Source: Eleginops maclovinus (Eukaryota; Chordata; Actinopteri; Perciformes; Eleginopidae). Taken from it: a DNA stretch of 64,000 nucleotides. Every line of letters begins with the position of its first letter. Within the stretch, counting starts at the first letter, position 1. The notes under the pieces were generated by a model. The model was not told where the DNA came from and did not search any database. It was given only the letters and a program-made list of their open reading frames with translations. The DNA lies in the NCBI RefSeq assembly GCF_036324505.1, contig NC_086370.1, forward strand, positions 17,014,600 to 17,078,599, in the 5' to 3' direction. A program made the position numbers and the translations under genes. Of the stretch, positions 37,801 through 49,085 are shown one piece after another.

Positions 37801-40800
37801 AAGCCTATCGACACCAAACATCAATGAGGTAAACTGCTCCCCTGTTTACCCAAGGTCTTATGTCCTGGGAATATACTAAACACTCTCTACCAATACTGTG
37901 TTGAAACACTGCTGTGATCACTTTGTGTGAACTTATGGTAATTTCTATTTGAAGACGCAAATGGTTATGTCTGATGGAAAAACACAATGAACTGCTTTCA
38001 AATGATCTATTCATTTTAAATGATTGCTATTATGGATATCTTAGCCAGTGCAATATCACTGTCATAACTGTCGATTAAAAACACACATTCTGTAAAAACT
38101 CCCTGTCTTATTATGTAACAAAATATTGTGTCTATGATGTTTGTCTGGTCTAATTAGTTGATGTCCTCGGATTTCAATTTCTGTAGTTTGCAATAACACT
38201 CAAGCAAGAGACAGAATAACTCATTTACCCAAATTATACTTGATGAAAACTCTCCTGATATTTAAGACTTGGGAATCAGAGCCTAAGAGCTTTTTGAGGA
38301 AGATGAAATTGTTTTCCTTTCTAACACAGAGAAAGAAAATGTTAACCACCATGGTATGCTGTGTACACAACCAGTAGAAAAGTAGTGTTCAAATTGGGTT
38401 TGATTTTGTATTATTCACTTACTAGAAATACTGCAAAAGGCTAGTGTTTTTTTTTTCAGACAACAAATCTGTAAAATATTTTAAATGTCATGGATAATCT
38501 GTGCCTATGTGCTACCCCTAAAGTTACACATTGAAAACAGAAAAAACTGAAACGTTGACTTTAAGAAAACGTATTACTGTATGTCAAAAAATGTGATTTA
38601 ACTGTATCAGGTTAGTTGAAAGCAATACAATTAAGTTGAACATAATATAAATTATCTAAACTTGATACTATTTCTTTCAACTAATCTAATACAGTTAGGT
38701 GAAACCTGTTGATAGGATAGATATCATTTTAACGTTTCAGTTTTGAATGAACCATTATTAATCCCCCTAGGGGGAAATTCAGTTTTCACATGCATACATA
38801 CAGCTAGGTTGCAAACATGCATCTGGAGAGGGCAACACCAGGGGGTTTGGTGCCTTGCACCTCGGCAGGGCCCAGGCCGTGAACTGACCAGTACCAGTCC
38901 ACACTCTGTATTTTTTTGTTCCGCTCCGGACGTGAACCGGCGACCCTTTGGTTCAAAGCCGAGGTCCCTACCTACTGAGCCACTGCCTCTCTCAATGTCT
39001 TTTCAGTGTAGTGGCACCAGCAAATGATCAAGACACACTTTTTCCCTAACACCTCGCCTTTTTTGGGCGCCTCGAGTTGAAACGTCACTCTAGAAATGCA
39101 GGGGAAACATGTTTTGGACCTTGTCTTAGAGATGGAAACTATCATAACGAAAACAAAAAAAGCTTGTTTTTGAGCATGTCAGCATGGCGGACACTGACGG
39201 GTGCTGCTGTTGAGTGTGTGACTTTTATCTCCCTGTGTGGATTATACTCCTCACTCTGCGCCAGTCAGACTGTGACGTGAAGTGAAGTGTGAGAGCAAGT
39301 AAAATGAATGTCAGAAAAATACATACTAAAACACACAAACAATTAAATCTAACAGGGCAAAGCTAGTCTGTCATACAAAACAGGGATAGCTGGACAAGGT
39401 ATTGCCATACAAACAATAAAAACGTTTTTCTATGAAACGCTGGGAGCAGGCGCCGGCACCATTCTGCATGAAAAGGGCGCTATGTGGACACATGCCTTAA
39501 GAGAGCAGATAATAAGTCCCTCCACGTCACATTGGCTAACATGTCTCTATTTGAATTCTCTCCTGGCTTCATTTGAGTTACAGAGCCGTTTCCTTTGCAG
39601 GGGAGCAAACTGCACACTTTAAGCACCAATCTGACATGAAGCTTTTTCTCTCTGTCTGTTCATAGGCCTCAAGTAAAGATGTCACTGCTTCACTGCACAG
39701 GAATGTCCTGTCGTGGGCTGTGTGGCGGGGGAAAGTGGAGAGTGTGTCTCTTAAAGCAATAACACACTCTTCTTCCTCTCAGACATTGGCAGAAATTGGA
39801 TCTTACAGTGGACTTTCCAACCTGTTCAGGGCTGCAAGTGTCCCAGATGTGGCAGAAAGGAGTCCAAAGTCAGCATTTTCTTCCATCACCATCGCAACCC
39901 AGAGGATTTTGCCATCACTTTACACCCCACTGGACCCTGCGTATCGATCCACTCCAACACAGCCTGTTAAGGTTTCAACTCCACCAAAACTGCAAGAAAC
40001 TTTCATTCCCACAAGCCCAATGAGGGTCTCAAATTCTCAACTGGACGTGTGCAGACAGGGTCCTACAACTGTGACACCTAATGAGTTCAGACAGGCTTAC
40101 TCACACACTGATGGATTGGCTATAAGAGATCAAGGAAAGAGGAAAGTACAACTTGTACGCAGACTGAGCTACATAGAGAGCGACAGCAAACAGGACGAGA
40201 TAGGTGGCTTATTAATGTCTGCACAGCCTCACAGATCTTGTATCCATCTCGAGGTGCCGCTGAGGTCCATTAGCTCTGTTGTGTTTTTGGACAAGTCTCT
40301 TTCCATTTCCCTTGTGGAACTAGAGGGAAGAAGATCAGGTCAACCCACTCAGTACAGGTCCAGCTTGTCTGTTCGCATCAGTGTCCAATCCTGCCGCAGA
40401 TCCTCTGCAGATAACAACGCAGACAAAATAAATGAGGGTTACGGGAGACCTAGAACGGCCATGTTGGGCCGACACAAACGCAATGGCCGAGAGAGTGTTT
40501 TGGTTCAATGCAGAAGCCCCCTATCACAGCACAGGGCCACCAGGGTCGAGCCAATAGCACCCGCTCATGGTGTTAACAGCAAGGCTGATGATCGAGATAC
40601 GCAGCAGCAGCGCCGCACTGCTCTGGGATTATTGTCATTCAGAGGGCCGGGCCCCTCAGACACAAAGCCTGGCAGGCAGACGGGGAATGCAGATGAGGAA
40701 GCCTTCCCTATCTGTAGCAATTTCAAGCAGCGCACTTCTAATATCGGCCCAGGTATGAATTTCATCCTTTTGCTTTAGAAGTGAAAATCTACAGTACCTT

Positions 40801-43800
40801 AGCAATTGATCTGTATTTCCCTTTCAGCGGCCCGTATATCCTTAAGCTATTTTAGATAAGATTACATTTCTGAACAGCAAGCTGGATGCGGTGCCAAGGT
40901 GGTTTTAGAGAGTGCAATTTTTTCACTCTGGCTCTTGCTTTTGATTTATACCTCATGCATTGCTAATAGAAATTCACCAACCAACTACACTTCTTCCTAC
41001 TGTACATTCCAATTGTTTAAGGTAAATCCCAGTTGGTACACACAGTCAGTCCAACCACAGATTTAAACAAAGCACCAACTCTTGCATTTATCCTCCTCTG
41101 TCTTCCTTCATATAGAATCTTAGTTATGAACTGCTGCTGTATATTTTAAGAGTGGGTTGAATAGACTGAATTTGCATGATTTTAAACAGTCTTCCTTCAG
41201 GTCTCCTGGTGTTAATGGAATAAGAGCAAGGATATATGAGAGCTATATTAAGAAATATGATTTGGTTTATGAGGATGCATGGATAACATGTTTTATGTCT
41301 AGTATGTGGTTTTAAATGCTAAACAGTTACGTTATGGTTTTATGGAGAGGTAGGTTTTGGGCCATGTGACTTCCTGGACGAAAATGTCCCCTCTGTGGGA
41401 TGAATAAAGGTATTCTGATTCTGATTCTGATCCTCTGCTGCTTATCTAGAAAAAAAATAATCCAGCTGGTTTACATTTGTTATGCTAAGCTAGGCAAAAG
41501 GCTGCTAGCTGTAGCCACATATTTAACTTTTTTTCAAGAAAGCAAATAATAGTATTTTCCAGAATGTCAAACTATTTTTATAACACCGAGATGCAAGGGT
41601 AAACAAAATCCGTTGAAATTGATACTGCAGCATTGACTGGTCTATACAGTAATGGCAGTGGATGTCGCAGCCAAAATGACAGTAAAATGTGATGTCACAG
41701 CCTGAAGCACTTTTACCTGCCTGCCTGTTACCATGGCGGTCTCAAAGAAAACAACTGCAACATGACACATTTTAAATTATTAAAGCACTCTCTCCACTCA
41801 TTACAACATTTATTTCCTGAATCATCCCACACACTTGTGTCTTTCTTCTTACTTGTTTTGCTCTTTTCACTGGGCATTTATTCTAATAACAGCAAGACAC
41901 ATCCTGTAGCAGAAGCATGATTGAGGATTTTACACTTTTGCATGTGCTTCCTGGACCAATTCAGTATAGATACTGTATGGATTTGACATAAGGTAGAGGA
42001 ATGAGGTTGGAGGTGTAGGATGGATGCATGGTCATCTTTTGTATTATTCATTGGCCGTACTCATGTTCACTCTGGGTTTTTTCTCCCTATGAGTTGTGGG
42101 GCTTGTGTGTGTGTGTGTGTGTGTGTTTGTGAGTGTGAGTGTTTGTGAAGGTTACTTTAAGGTCTGTTTATGTTCCTGCTTTCTCCAGATCATAAAGTCT
42201 TAGATAGAACTTGGGAACATTGTGAAAATCGTGCTATAACTCAGTCTGAGGCATACAGTCGTCCGGATTACATCTCCTGTATGTGTTTTATATAACATCA
42301 AACGACAACAAACCACTTCACAAACTGCAAAACACAAATCTATTCCAAATCATTTCTCGCTGTACAATCCTGCTGTTTGTCTTCCACCCCTTTTTCTTTG
42401 TTATTTCTCTCTTTTTTAAAGATGATGTGAGTTGTTAGAGTTTACAGACATTTCATGTCTTTCTGTGTTTCTATAGTGGACTCCAGAACTTGGAGCAGGC
42501 AAGCAAGAAAAGACAAGACTGAAGAACAACAACAACTTGACGGGTCCCCAGAGTGTCAAAGAGTGTCCTTCAAGAAACGACCGCAGACTGATTATCCAAA
42601 AGGCACACCCAACAGTCTCAGCCTCAAAGTAGGAGCCAGATTTTAAATAATGACTTGTCTTGGAGGGAATAAACTCAATATTTGAACAAGCTAAAGGAGC
42701 TCCAAACACAGAGCCTTAAGGTTTCTTATCGACCTGAAAAAAAAAAGTGTTTTGCCAAAACATACTTGTCACAAAGTCATATTACTATATTATTATCTTT
42801 TCTCTTTAGTCAAATCTGATGCATTTACACAAACAGGGGTTAAATGTTTCAGTCCCAACCGTCAATTATATATTGAGTCTATTAAGATTTTTGTATCAAC
42901 CCTAGACAATTGTTAGGGAACAATACACTACCATAGATGATACAAAATCTAGATCATCATTACCTCCACAGATTTTGTTACAGTTCATTGGTTTATTGAT
43001 TTGTCTGTTTGTCTGTTTGTCAGCATTGGCCCGATGCATTTCATTAAACATGGTGGAAGTATGTAGAATGGTTAGGACCATGTTGACTCAGATCCAAAAT
43101 CACAAGGCTGACACGGGACTCTCTTATCACTTACTGTATGGAAAGGCAGAGGCAGAGATTTGCGCTTTTCTTTTGAGAACATATAACTGTCAGCTGTAAC
43201 TATAACTTAATGAAAGTCCATTGGGAAATTGATTTCCAAATGTCCACCAGTTCCATTGCTTTTGATCCATCAAAGTTGAGGCTCCTGAGGATGCAAATAC
43301 TACATGAAATGATTTCACCAAGTACAGAACCAAGAATGACAACATAAAAGGTCAGTTATGGAGTTGAGAAAATACCATAAAAAGCTGTTTAGTATTCTAC
43401 ACAGTGCATCCACACAAGTTGTAAGATCTGATGTGGAAAAGTGAATCTGCCATATGGAACCTTGAAACCCTCAGGAATGGTGTTTCAGACTATTTCAATT
43501 AAGGTTTACCACACAGAGAATCCTAATGTTGTTTACTCTTGGAATAAACATTATCCTTACAGAAGCTGCATCTCTTGAGGGGTTGAATTTTAAACTTGGA
43601 GGGATTTTTTGCTTTTGACACAGCCTCTGCCAAGTAGAGGCTGTGTTCTTTCTTCCTACTCCCTTTTTTAAATTTAATTTTAATGTCTATCCAGTTGATG
43701 TAACAAACTTTAGGCCAGCATTGAGATATCCATTGAGGTCTGTAAAGGATTAATATTCCCTATGTAAAGCCCTCTTACCTTTATCCCCATGAAAGCTGAG

Positions 43801-45840
43801 CATAATTGTATAATGCTGCCTCTACCTCTTAGCTTTTACAAGGCTGTGAAGAGGATTCTCCAAGGTTAAGGAATAGATTAGGGAAATGTTCAGATTCAAT
43901 AAAGATTTTCTTTCTCTTTTCGAAGGATTAATGTCTATGAGTTGTCCTGTATTCCTCCCACCAACAAGCAGCTTACTGTATGTTCCCCTCTCCCGACGTT
44001 AGGAGGCTTTGGAGCTCTTCAGGCCAGACTTCATCAACCGATCTCAAGGTCGGGTGAGGAGGTTGGAGCAGAGGGCTAGAAAAAGGAGATTGCTGCAGGA
44101 CTCCAATTCAGACCTGGTGCAGGGCCTCAGGGAGGAACGAGACAAACAAAAGAGAAACTGCACCACACCGGATCCACTTAGTGGTAAGTGCAGCTGAATA
44201 ACTCTGCCTGGAGCCTGGAAAAACAAAAGTACAATGTCATATCTCTACAAACAATCAGGAGTTTTCCGTTCTTCTGCCAGACTACCCAAGATGACAGCAT
44301 AGATCATATGATAGAAGATCATAGGAGTTTTAGAGGTATACGTGTGGCATTCAACCTATAGGAATGACACCCAGTAATTCACAGTCCAGCACTCTCTCTT
44401 AGGAGTCAGTCCAGAGGTAGTCCTCTTCTTCTTCATAGGTCTCTACATCACTTCTGCAGGGCTTTATGCATATTTATCAAAACATTTGACTGTGGTAAGG
44501 AAAGCTACTTGATATGTGTTTTTATATAACTTTCTTTGCTGAATAGATTACATATAAATAAGTAGCTTGTGGTCATGTGATAATCATGTTGGCTTTTTAA
44601 GGGAACCATGGACTTTCTCTCAAACAATCCCCATTCAAAATACACTCAACAACCTCAGCTGGCCTCGAAAAAGAGCTGTTTTTTAAATATTATTCTCCTT
44701 CTAGACTAGAGTCATGGCAATTATCCAACTTTGCTCTCTGCTGGCCATTATCTAGTATTGCAGATCAGTTAATCCATTTGATTTCTCTAAAGCTCTGTAT
44801 GCAGGGAATGCACATCAATTGAGACTAGAGGTGTCTAGAATAGAAATGTGGTGTTTTGTTTTCTCTTTGATCCAACTGTTCACACCAGGAATTAAAAAAG
44901 GTGAAAATACAACAAAAAAGTCTTTCTCACATAGGAAAATGAAAATAACATACACACACTTTGACAAATAATAATCAAAAGGGAAATCAAACAGAGGATA
45001 GAGACCCAAGTACAGGAAGATTTGCAGCCTAGCCAGGCATAATTTTAGGGGCATCAAAATCGTCTTTCTAAATCAGCATTTGTCCAAATTGTTTACGTGC
45101 AGGAAATTATATATTATAGTATTCCTCTCATACTGAACATGTCAGACTTATAAACTCTAGCAAGTCTTTGTTCAGCTAAAATTAACACCGTCCAACATTT
45201 CCTACATTAGTTTTAACGGCTGTTTTAGTCTCTGTCTTTGAGAAAATATGTGATTTTAAAAGCCGGACATGGAATTGATTACTATCTTGGCTCTCAGAAA
45301 TGATTAAATTACTTTTGGTTTTGAACTCTTTTTTTTACACATTCATCACAGCAGATTATTTTTCACAGCATTGTTCTTAGCAGCGAATCGAACACGACTC
45401 CCGACCGCTTAACGCTTGAGTAAAATATTATTAAAGTAGAAGAGCATGAAACATTTCAGATAGATGAAGCGCTGTAATTTAGTTTTGGAAGGTCATGGAG
45501 GAGTCATGGAAAGATGAGCCTTGAAATGTTCACACTGGTGTCTGACTGAAGTCTGAAGTCTAATTATGAACAAAGAGTCTGGGTGCTGTTGACCTGAGCA
45601 GCAACACTCACTGCAGCTCAATCTGTGGGAGACAGAAAACTCACATTTAATACGACTTGAGGATTAGAGGGTTATGAAATGGATACGTCTTCATGTGTTT
45701 GTGTTCATGTGTGTGTGTATGTGGGGGGGGGGGGGGGGGTGTTAATGCTGAAATGTGTCTGAAAAACAGGAATCACAGTCAGTCCTCAGTGTTCATTAAC
45801 ATATTCAAGCTTCATTTACATATTAATTCTCATTCGTTGT

Positions 45841-45890
<50 letters not shown>

Positions 45891-48625
45891 GTGTGTGTGT
45901 GCGTGTGTGTGTGTGTTTGTGTGTGTGCTTGTCCTAGATAACCTTTTCAAGCCTAGAGAGAGGTCTATATCAGGCAGAGAGATGCAGCTGAGGTCCAGAC
46001 GGTGAGTTCTCCAGACTAAACCCACATCAGATGATGTCACTCCGTCTCTCTTTGTTTTCTTTATTTAGCACAATCCTTCCAAAGCTTGTTTGTCATATTT
46101 GCCGTGCACAAACATTGGTGCACACTCGCACACCCTCACTCTGTATATGGACACAATAGATGTTTGATGTCCAAATATCTTGACAGGAGATATGAACTAC
46201 CCTCTGTATACCTTATCTCTTTCCCCCTTTTTCTGGCCTTATCTGGAAAGGCACACCTGATCAGATGATGGCTGCCCATTGTAATTTTTTTTAAAGAGAC
46301 ATTATCTGACTTGGAGGATCTCCTAACAAATTGGCTGGAGTTGTGGGAGTGAAAAAGGAGTCTGTGTGAGACCTGTTTATCAGTGGATCCAGGTTTGTGC
46401 CAGCTGTGGTCTCACTAGATAATACTTTGTCTGTAGTCCTGCCAATCCTTTGGCATAGCTCAACCACCTTCAGACTTCTGATAGCATACTCCCCTGTCCT
46501 GTATGAATTTACCTTTTTGTGTGTCTGTAGGATTTACAAAAAGCTACCAGAGGTGACAAAGAAAAAAGAGGAAGAGAAGAAGAGGACCATATCACAAACC
46601 AACAGATTGCGAGCAGACATCTTTAAAAAGGTAGAGATGGGGTTTAAATTTGTTGCAAAAATCAACTCAAAACATAAAATGTGTTCAATTCTACATTTCT
46701 GATTCAGAAAAATAGAAAACACAAACAGCATAGCACCAAAAATTACCTTAGAATCTCTTTTTTAAGTGTTTTTCAAGAAATAGTGTTGATTAGGAGATTT
46801 TCTATGGATATGTAAATGTTTGTCGCTGTTGTTGAGTCACACTCAGCTACCCAGAAGGTGGGCAGCAGTCTCAGACAATTTGCCTGACACCAAACTCTGC
46901 TGACCATCTTATTAATGTGGTCAGCGATAAGCAATGTTCAAAGTAGAAGTCTGCAAAGTATATTTTAAGGCAAAAATATTTCAACGTACTGTATACAAAA
47001 CACATCAATCCAACATAGTAAAAGAAGGGCACTTAGTTCTTACATGATCTTGAAAGACAGACAAGACATGAAAAATGTAACAAATTATAATCAAATCACA
47101 TTACAATATATATGAAAATACAAAATAACATAATTTCTAACTAGATTGCTACATTTTACAACATTATTACACCTAAATAAAACAAAACTCTGCATTTGGT
47201 TTTATGGTAGTTTGAATAAATGTTTCATAGTTCTTTAGTTTTTGAGTTGTAATAACTAAATGAAATCCTAATTTATACATAGCTTTTGAATGAAAACTGA
47301 AAAAAATGAATCATAGTTTTCATCCAGCAGAGGGCACTGTTTGACTGCAAGAGCCAGATCCATGGTGATTTATCAAACTTCAAATATAAACATAAAAAAT
47401 GCACATTCAACATTTATGTCCATTTATTTTCCTCATATATACAACATGACATTTGTTTCTGGCTTTTCGTGACTAGTGTTTTCTTCAAAATCTGACAAGG
47501 AAACACGACAGAACCTCATTCAGGCCAAATCTAAACCCTTACTGCATCTCAACTAAACCCATTTCAGTCATTCCCTTTAAGGCCTTGTGGATATATTGCA
47601 TGGGACCTGCTTAACTGTAAGAGGCAGAATCCGTCTCACAATGAGGGGCTTGTGGCAATGAATGATATATTTAGGACATGCAGCGTCAGACATATCAATT
47701 CTTCAGCTTCACTTCTGGGTGAGCCGTCACTCATATCCCATAATGCTCTAACCACAACCATTCATTTGCTGTCAGTCACGTCAGTTTGTTAAAGTGTGAA
47801 GGGATGTCTCCAATCTTTTACGGATAATAACTATCATAGCGGCTTCAGGTTTGAGGGAGAGAATGTGTGTTTTTTACCAAGATGCCTGTCAGGGTAATTT
47901 CATAACGATTGTGTTCTTTTTCCTTTCGCCAACACTTACATAAACTGGGAAAGGTTTGGCTTCGGGGCCTCCAACAACATTCATTTTGAGCACTGAATCG
48001 ACAGTAAATCAACTCTGTGGTTTACTGACATCACCAGCAATTATAGGGCACAGTGTGACGTCAAATGGCTCTGAAAGAGAACATTTTATATTTCTCAAGG
48101 AAATGGAGCAGGCGCGACTGTTACCATGCCAGCGTGACCTTGCCACCTCTCAAATGAAGCTATTAGCCGGCCTCACCCGCAGTGAGATTGAGAGGAAAAG
48201 GGAGTGTATTCCACCACGATAAACTTCAAGTCCTGTGTGTGCTTCACAGGCATCATTTTTGTCAGAAAGTCTGCAGCACGGAGACAGGTTGAGCCCCGAG
48301 CAGAGTCACACAGCGGTCTGACAGTCAGAGGTAGAGGGTTGGTGTATTAGAACGCTTGCTGGAATTAGATTCCTACTGTTGGGCTGTGTTGTGAGAGTAG
48401 GGTGAAAGCATAGCAGTGTTGGACGGATAGCAAACTAGAATTATTTCATCCTTCCTGGGCTTGGCCACCTCAAGGGTGAGGCTTATGGAAGGGAAAGCCA
48501 GTTTAGCAGCGGGAGTCTCTCCGGTGTGATGCAGAGCTGCTCTTAAGAAGGCAGGTCGGAGTTATTGATGACATTGTTTTTCTGTTTTTTTGCAGAAACT
48601 TCTGGACCAGATACTGCAAAGATAA
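34702..48625 (+). CDS. c10orf90: C10orf90/FATS-like ALMS-motif protein
   Basis: Join 34702-34875, 39666-40752, 42477-42628, 44003-44183, 45938-46001, 46531-46630, 48596-48625; 1788 nt, 595 codons plus stop, all phases compatible. The C-terminus is an ALMS motif, as in ALMS1, CEP295 and C10orf90: EALELFRPDFINRSQGRVRR, LEQRARKRRLL, LFKPRERSISGREMQLRSRR, IYKKLPEVTKKKEEEKKRT, RLRADIFKKKLLDQILQR. The 1.1 kb exon is Ser/Pro/Arg-rich and probably disordered. Human C10orf90 (FATS) is reported as a p53/p21-associated tumour suppressor, and ALMS-motif proteins locate to centrosomes. C10orf90 is favoured over ALMS1/CEP295 by gene size and by the adam12-side position on the same strand. The start codon is not in these exons, so at least one 5' exon is missing; the first exon is the least certain. 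Confidence 0.85.
38543..38744. mobile_element. foldback MITE-like element, ~202 bp
   Basis: Terminal inverted repeat AAAACTGAAACGTT at both ends, plus an inner pair at 38599-38627 and 38669-38697 (TAACTGTATCAGGTTAGTTG and its near reverse complement). The whole unit can fold into a long hairpin. No clear target duplication is visible. Confidence 0.65.
38746..38995. repeat. interspersed repeat with ATTAATCCCCCTAGGGGGAA start
   Basis: ATTAATCCCCCTAGGGGGAA, GCACCTCGGCAGGGCCCAGG and GAACCGGCGACCCTTTGG...CTACTGAGCCACTG are phrases I know from abundant fish repeats. GC-rich against AT-rich surroundings, and directly adjacent to the foldback element. Class not assigned. Confidence 0.5.
39666..40752 (+). 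CDS. c10orf90: c10orf90 large exon
   Basis: 1087 nt, open throughout, acceptor ttcatag and donor GTATGA, phase 0 to 1. It starts ASSKDVTASLHRNVLSW. It is Ser-, Arg- and Gln-rich with no membrane segment or recognisable domain, typical of the long disordered exon of this gene. Continuous openness over 362 codons between good splice sites supports coding. Confidence 0.85.
40753..42476. other. c10orf90 intron with L2-type tail and TG repeat
   Basis: Contains a LINE tail (41345-41433) and a short TG microsatellite (about 42106-42126); otherwise no feature seen. Confidence 0.6.
41345..41433 (+). repeat. L2-type LINE 3' end
   Basis: GGGATGAATAAAGGTATTCTG followed by ATTCTG tandem copies is the characteristic terminus of teleost L2-clade LINEs and SINEs using their tail. 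Only the last ~90 bp are recognised. Confidence 0.6.
42477..42628 (+). CDS. c10orf90: c10orf90 exon
   Basis: 152 nt, basic, Gln-rich (DSRTWSRQARKDKTEEQQQ), acceptor tctatag, donor GTAGGA, phase 1 to 0. Confidence 0.85.
42629..44002. other. c10orf90 intron
   Basis: 1.4 kb between two supported exons; nothing else recognised. Confidence 0.6.
44003..44183 (+). CDS. c10orf90: c10orf90 exon, start of ALMS motif
   Basis: 181 nt encoding ELFRPDFINRSQGRVRRLEQ, the first ALMS-motif block, then a charged helix. Acceptor cgttag, donor GTAAGT, phase 0 to 1. Confidence 0.92.
44184..45937. other. c10orf90 intron with G run and TG microsatellite
   Basis: Contains a 17-base G run (45723-45739) and a GT/TG microsatellite running up to the 3' splice site. 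Confidence 0.65.
45845..45929. repeat. GT/TG microsatellite abutting a splice acceptor
   Basis: About 85 bp of GT repeats with a few GCG and TTT interruptions, ending eight bases before the acceptor AG at 45936-45937. Confidence 0.95.
45938..46001 (+). CDS. c10orf90: c10orf90 exon, mid ALMS motif, behind a TG repeat
   Basis: 64 nt encoding NLFKPRERSISGREMQLRS. Donor GTGAGT. The acceptor (cttgtcctag) is preceded directly by a long GT/TG microsatellite in place of a normal polypyrimidine tract. Phase 1 to 2, so skipping would shift the frame. Confidence 0.9.
46531..46630 (+). CDS. c10orf90: c10orf90 exon, ALMS motif helix
   Basis: 100 nt encoding IYKKLPEVTKKKEEEKKRTI and RLRADIFKK. Acceptor tctgtag, donor GTAGAG, phase 2 to 0. 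The KLPEV block is diagnostic of ALMS motifs. Confidence 0.93.
46631..48595. other. c10orf90 last intron
   Basis: 2 kb, AT-rich, with a CTCF-like motif at 47324-47337. An 88-codon frame at 47956-48222 has no usable splice acceptor and is not called. Confidence 0.6.
47324..47337 (+). promoter_or_regulatory. CTCF-like core motif
   Basis: CCAGCAGAGGGCAC fits every position of the vertebrate CTCF core CCASYAGRKGGCRS. A sequence match only. Confidence 0.35.
48596..48625 (+). CDS. c10orf90: c10orf90 terminal coding exon
   Basis: Acceptor ttttttgcag, then KLLDQILQR and TAA at 48623-48625. In frame with the preceding exon and a fitting end for the ALMS motif. Confidence 0.82.
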   Translation, partial: KLLDQILQR

Positions 48626-49079
48626 ATGAAAGAAACCAGAAGGTGAACCTTTGTTAACTCACTGACCATCCTGGCTCTTCATTTTTTCTCCATGTATATT
48701 AAATAGGCAATGTATTTAATTGAGTCAATCTTCTATGCAAATCATTCTCATGCCTGTGCATATATTCATTGTATTAAGGCTTGATTTATATGAAATATCA
48801 TATTCAATCTTTATTTATTGCATCCTGACTGCTTGAGAGTTCAGATGAATACGCAATCAGAAACCAAAATTGGATTTTAGAGATGATGATGATGACAGAA
48901 ACACACATTTTGATGAGTTTTTCATTATTTTCCAACTCTGTTTATAATCTTATTTGACATGTTCCAGAGAAGACACAGTTCAATCTATGCCAAAATGGCA
49001 AAGATATATAAGCATTTTTTTACCCAAATTATACTGTATGGTATTAGATAAAAATGTATATGATGTTCAAGCTGAGGTT

Positions 49080-49085
49080 AATAAA
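49080..49085 (+). terminator. candidate c10orf90 poly(A) signal
   Basis: AATAAA about 455 nt after the stop codon. Other hexamers occur downstream (for example near 49292), so the choice is tentative. Confidence 0.25.

Larger units (their letters stand above)
34876..39665. other. c10orf90 intron, 4.8 kb
   Basis: Holds a foldback MITE-like element (38543-38744) and an adjacent interspersed repeat (about 38746-38995). Elsewhere AT-rich; the 132-codon plus-strand frame at 36512-36910 is hydrophobic, low-complexity and without splice support. Confidence 0.6.

Noticed and set aside
47956..48222. 88-codon frame in the last c10orf90 intron
   Set aside because: No proper pyrimidine-rich acceptor; exons on either side already join in frame without it.
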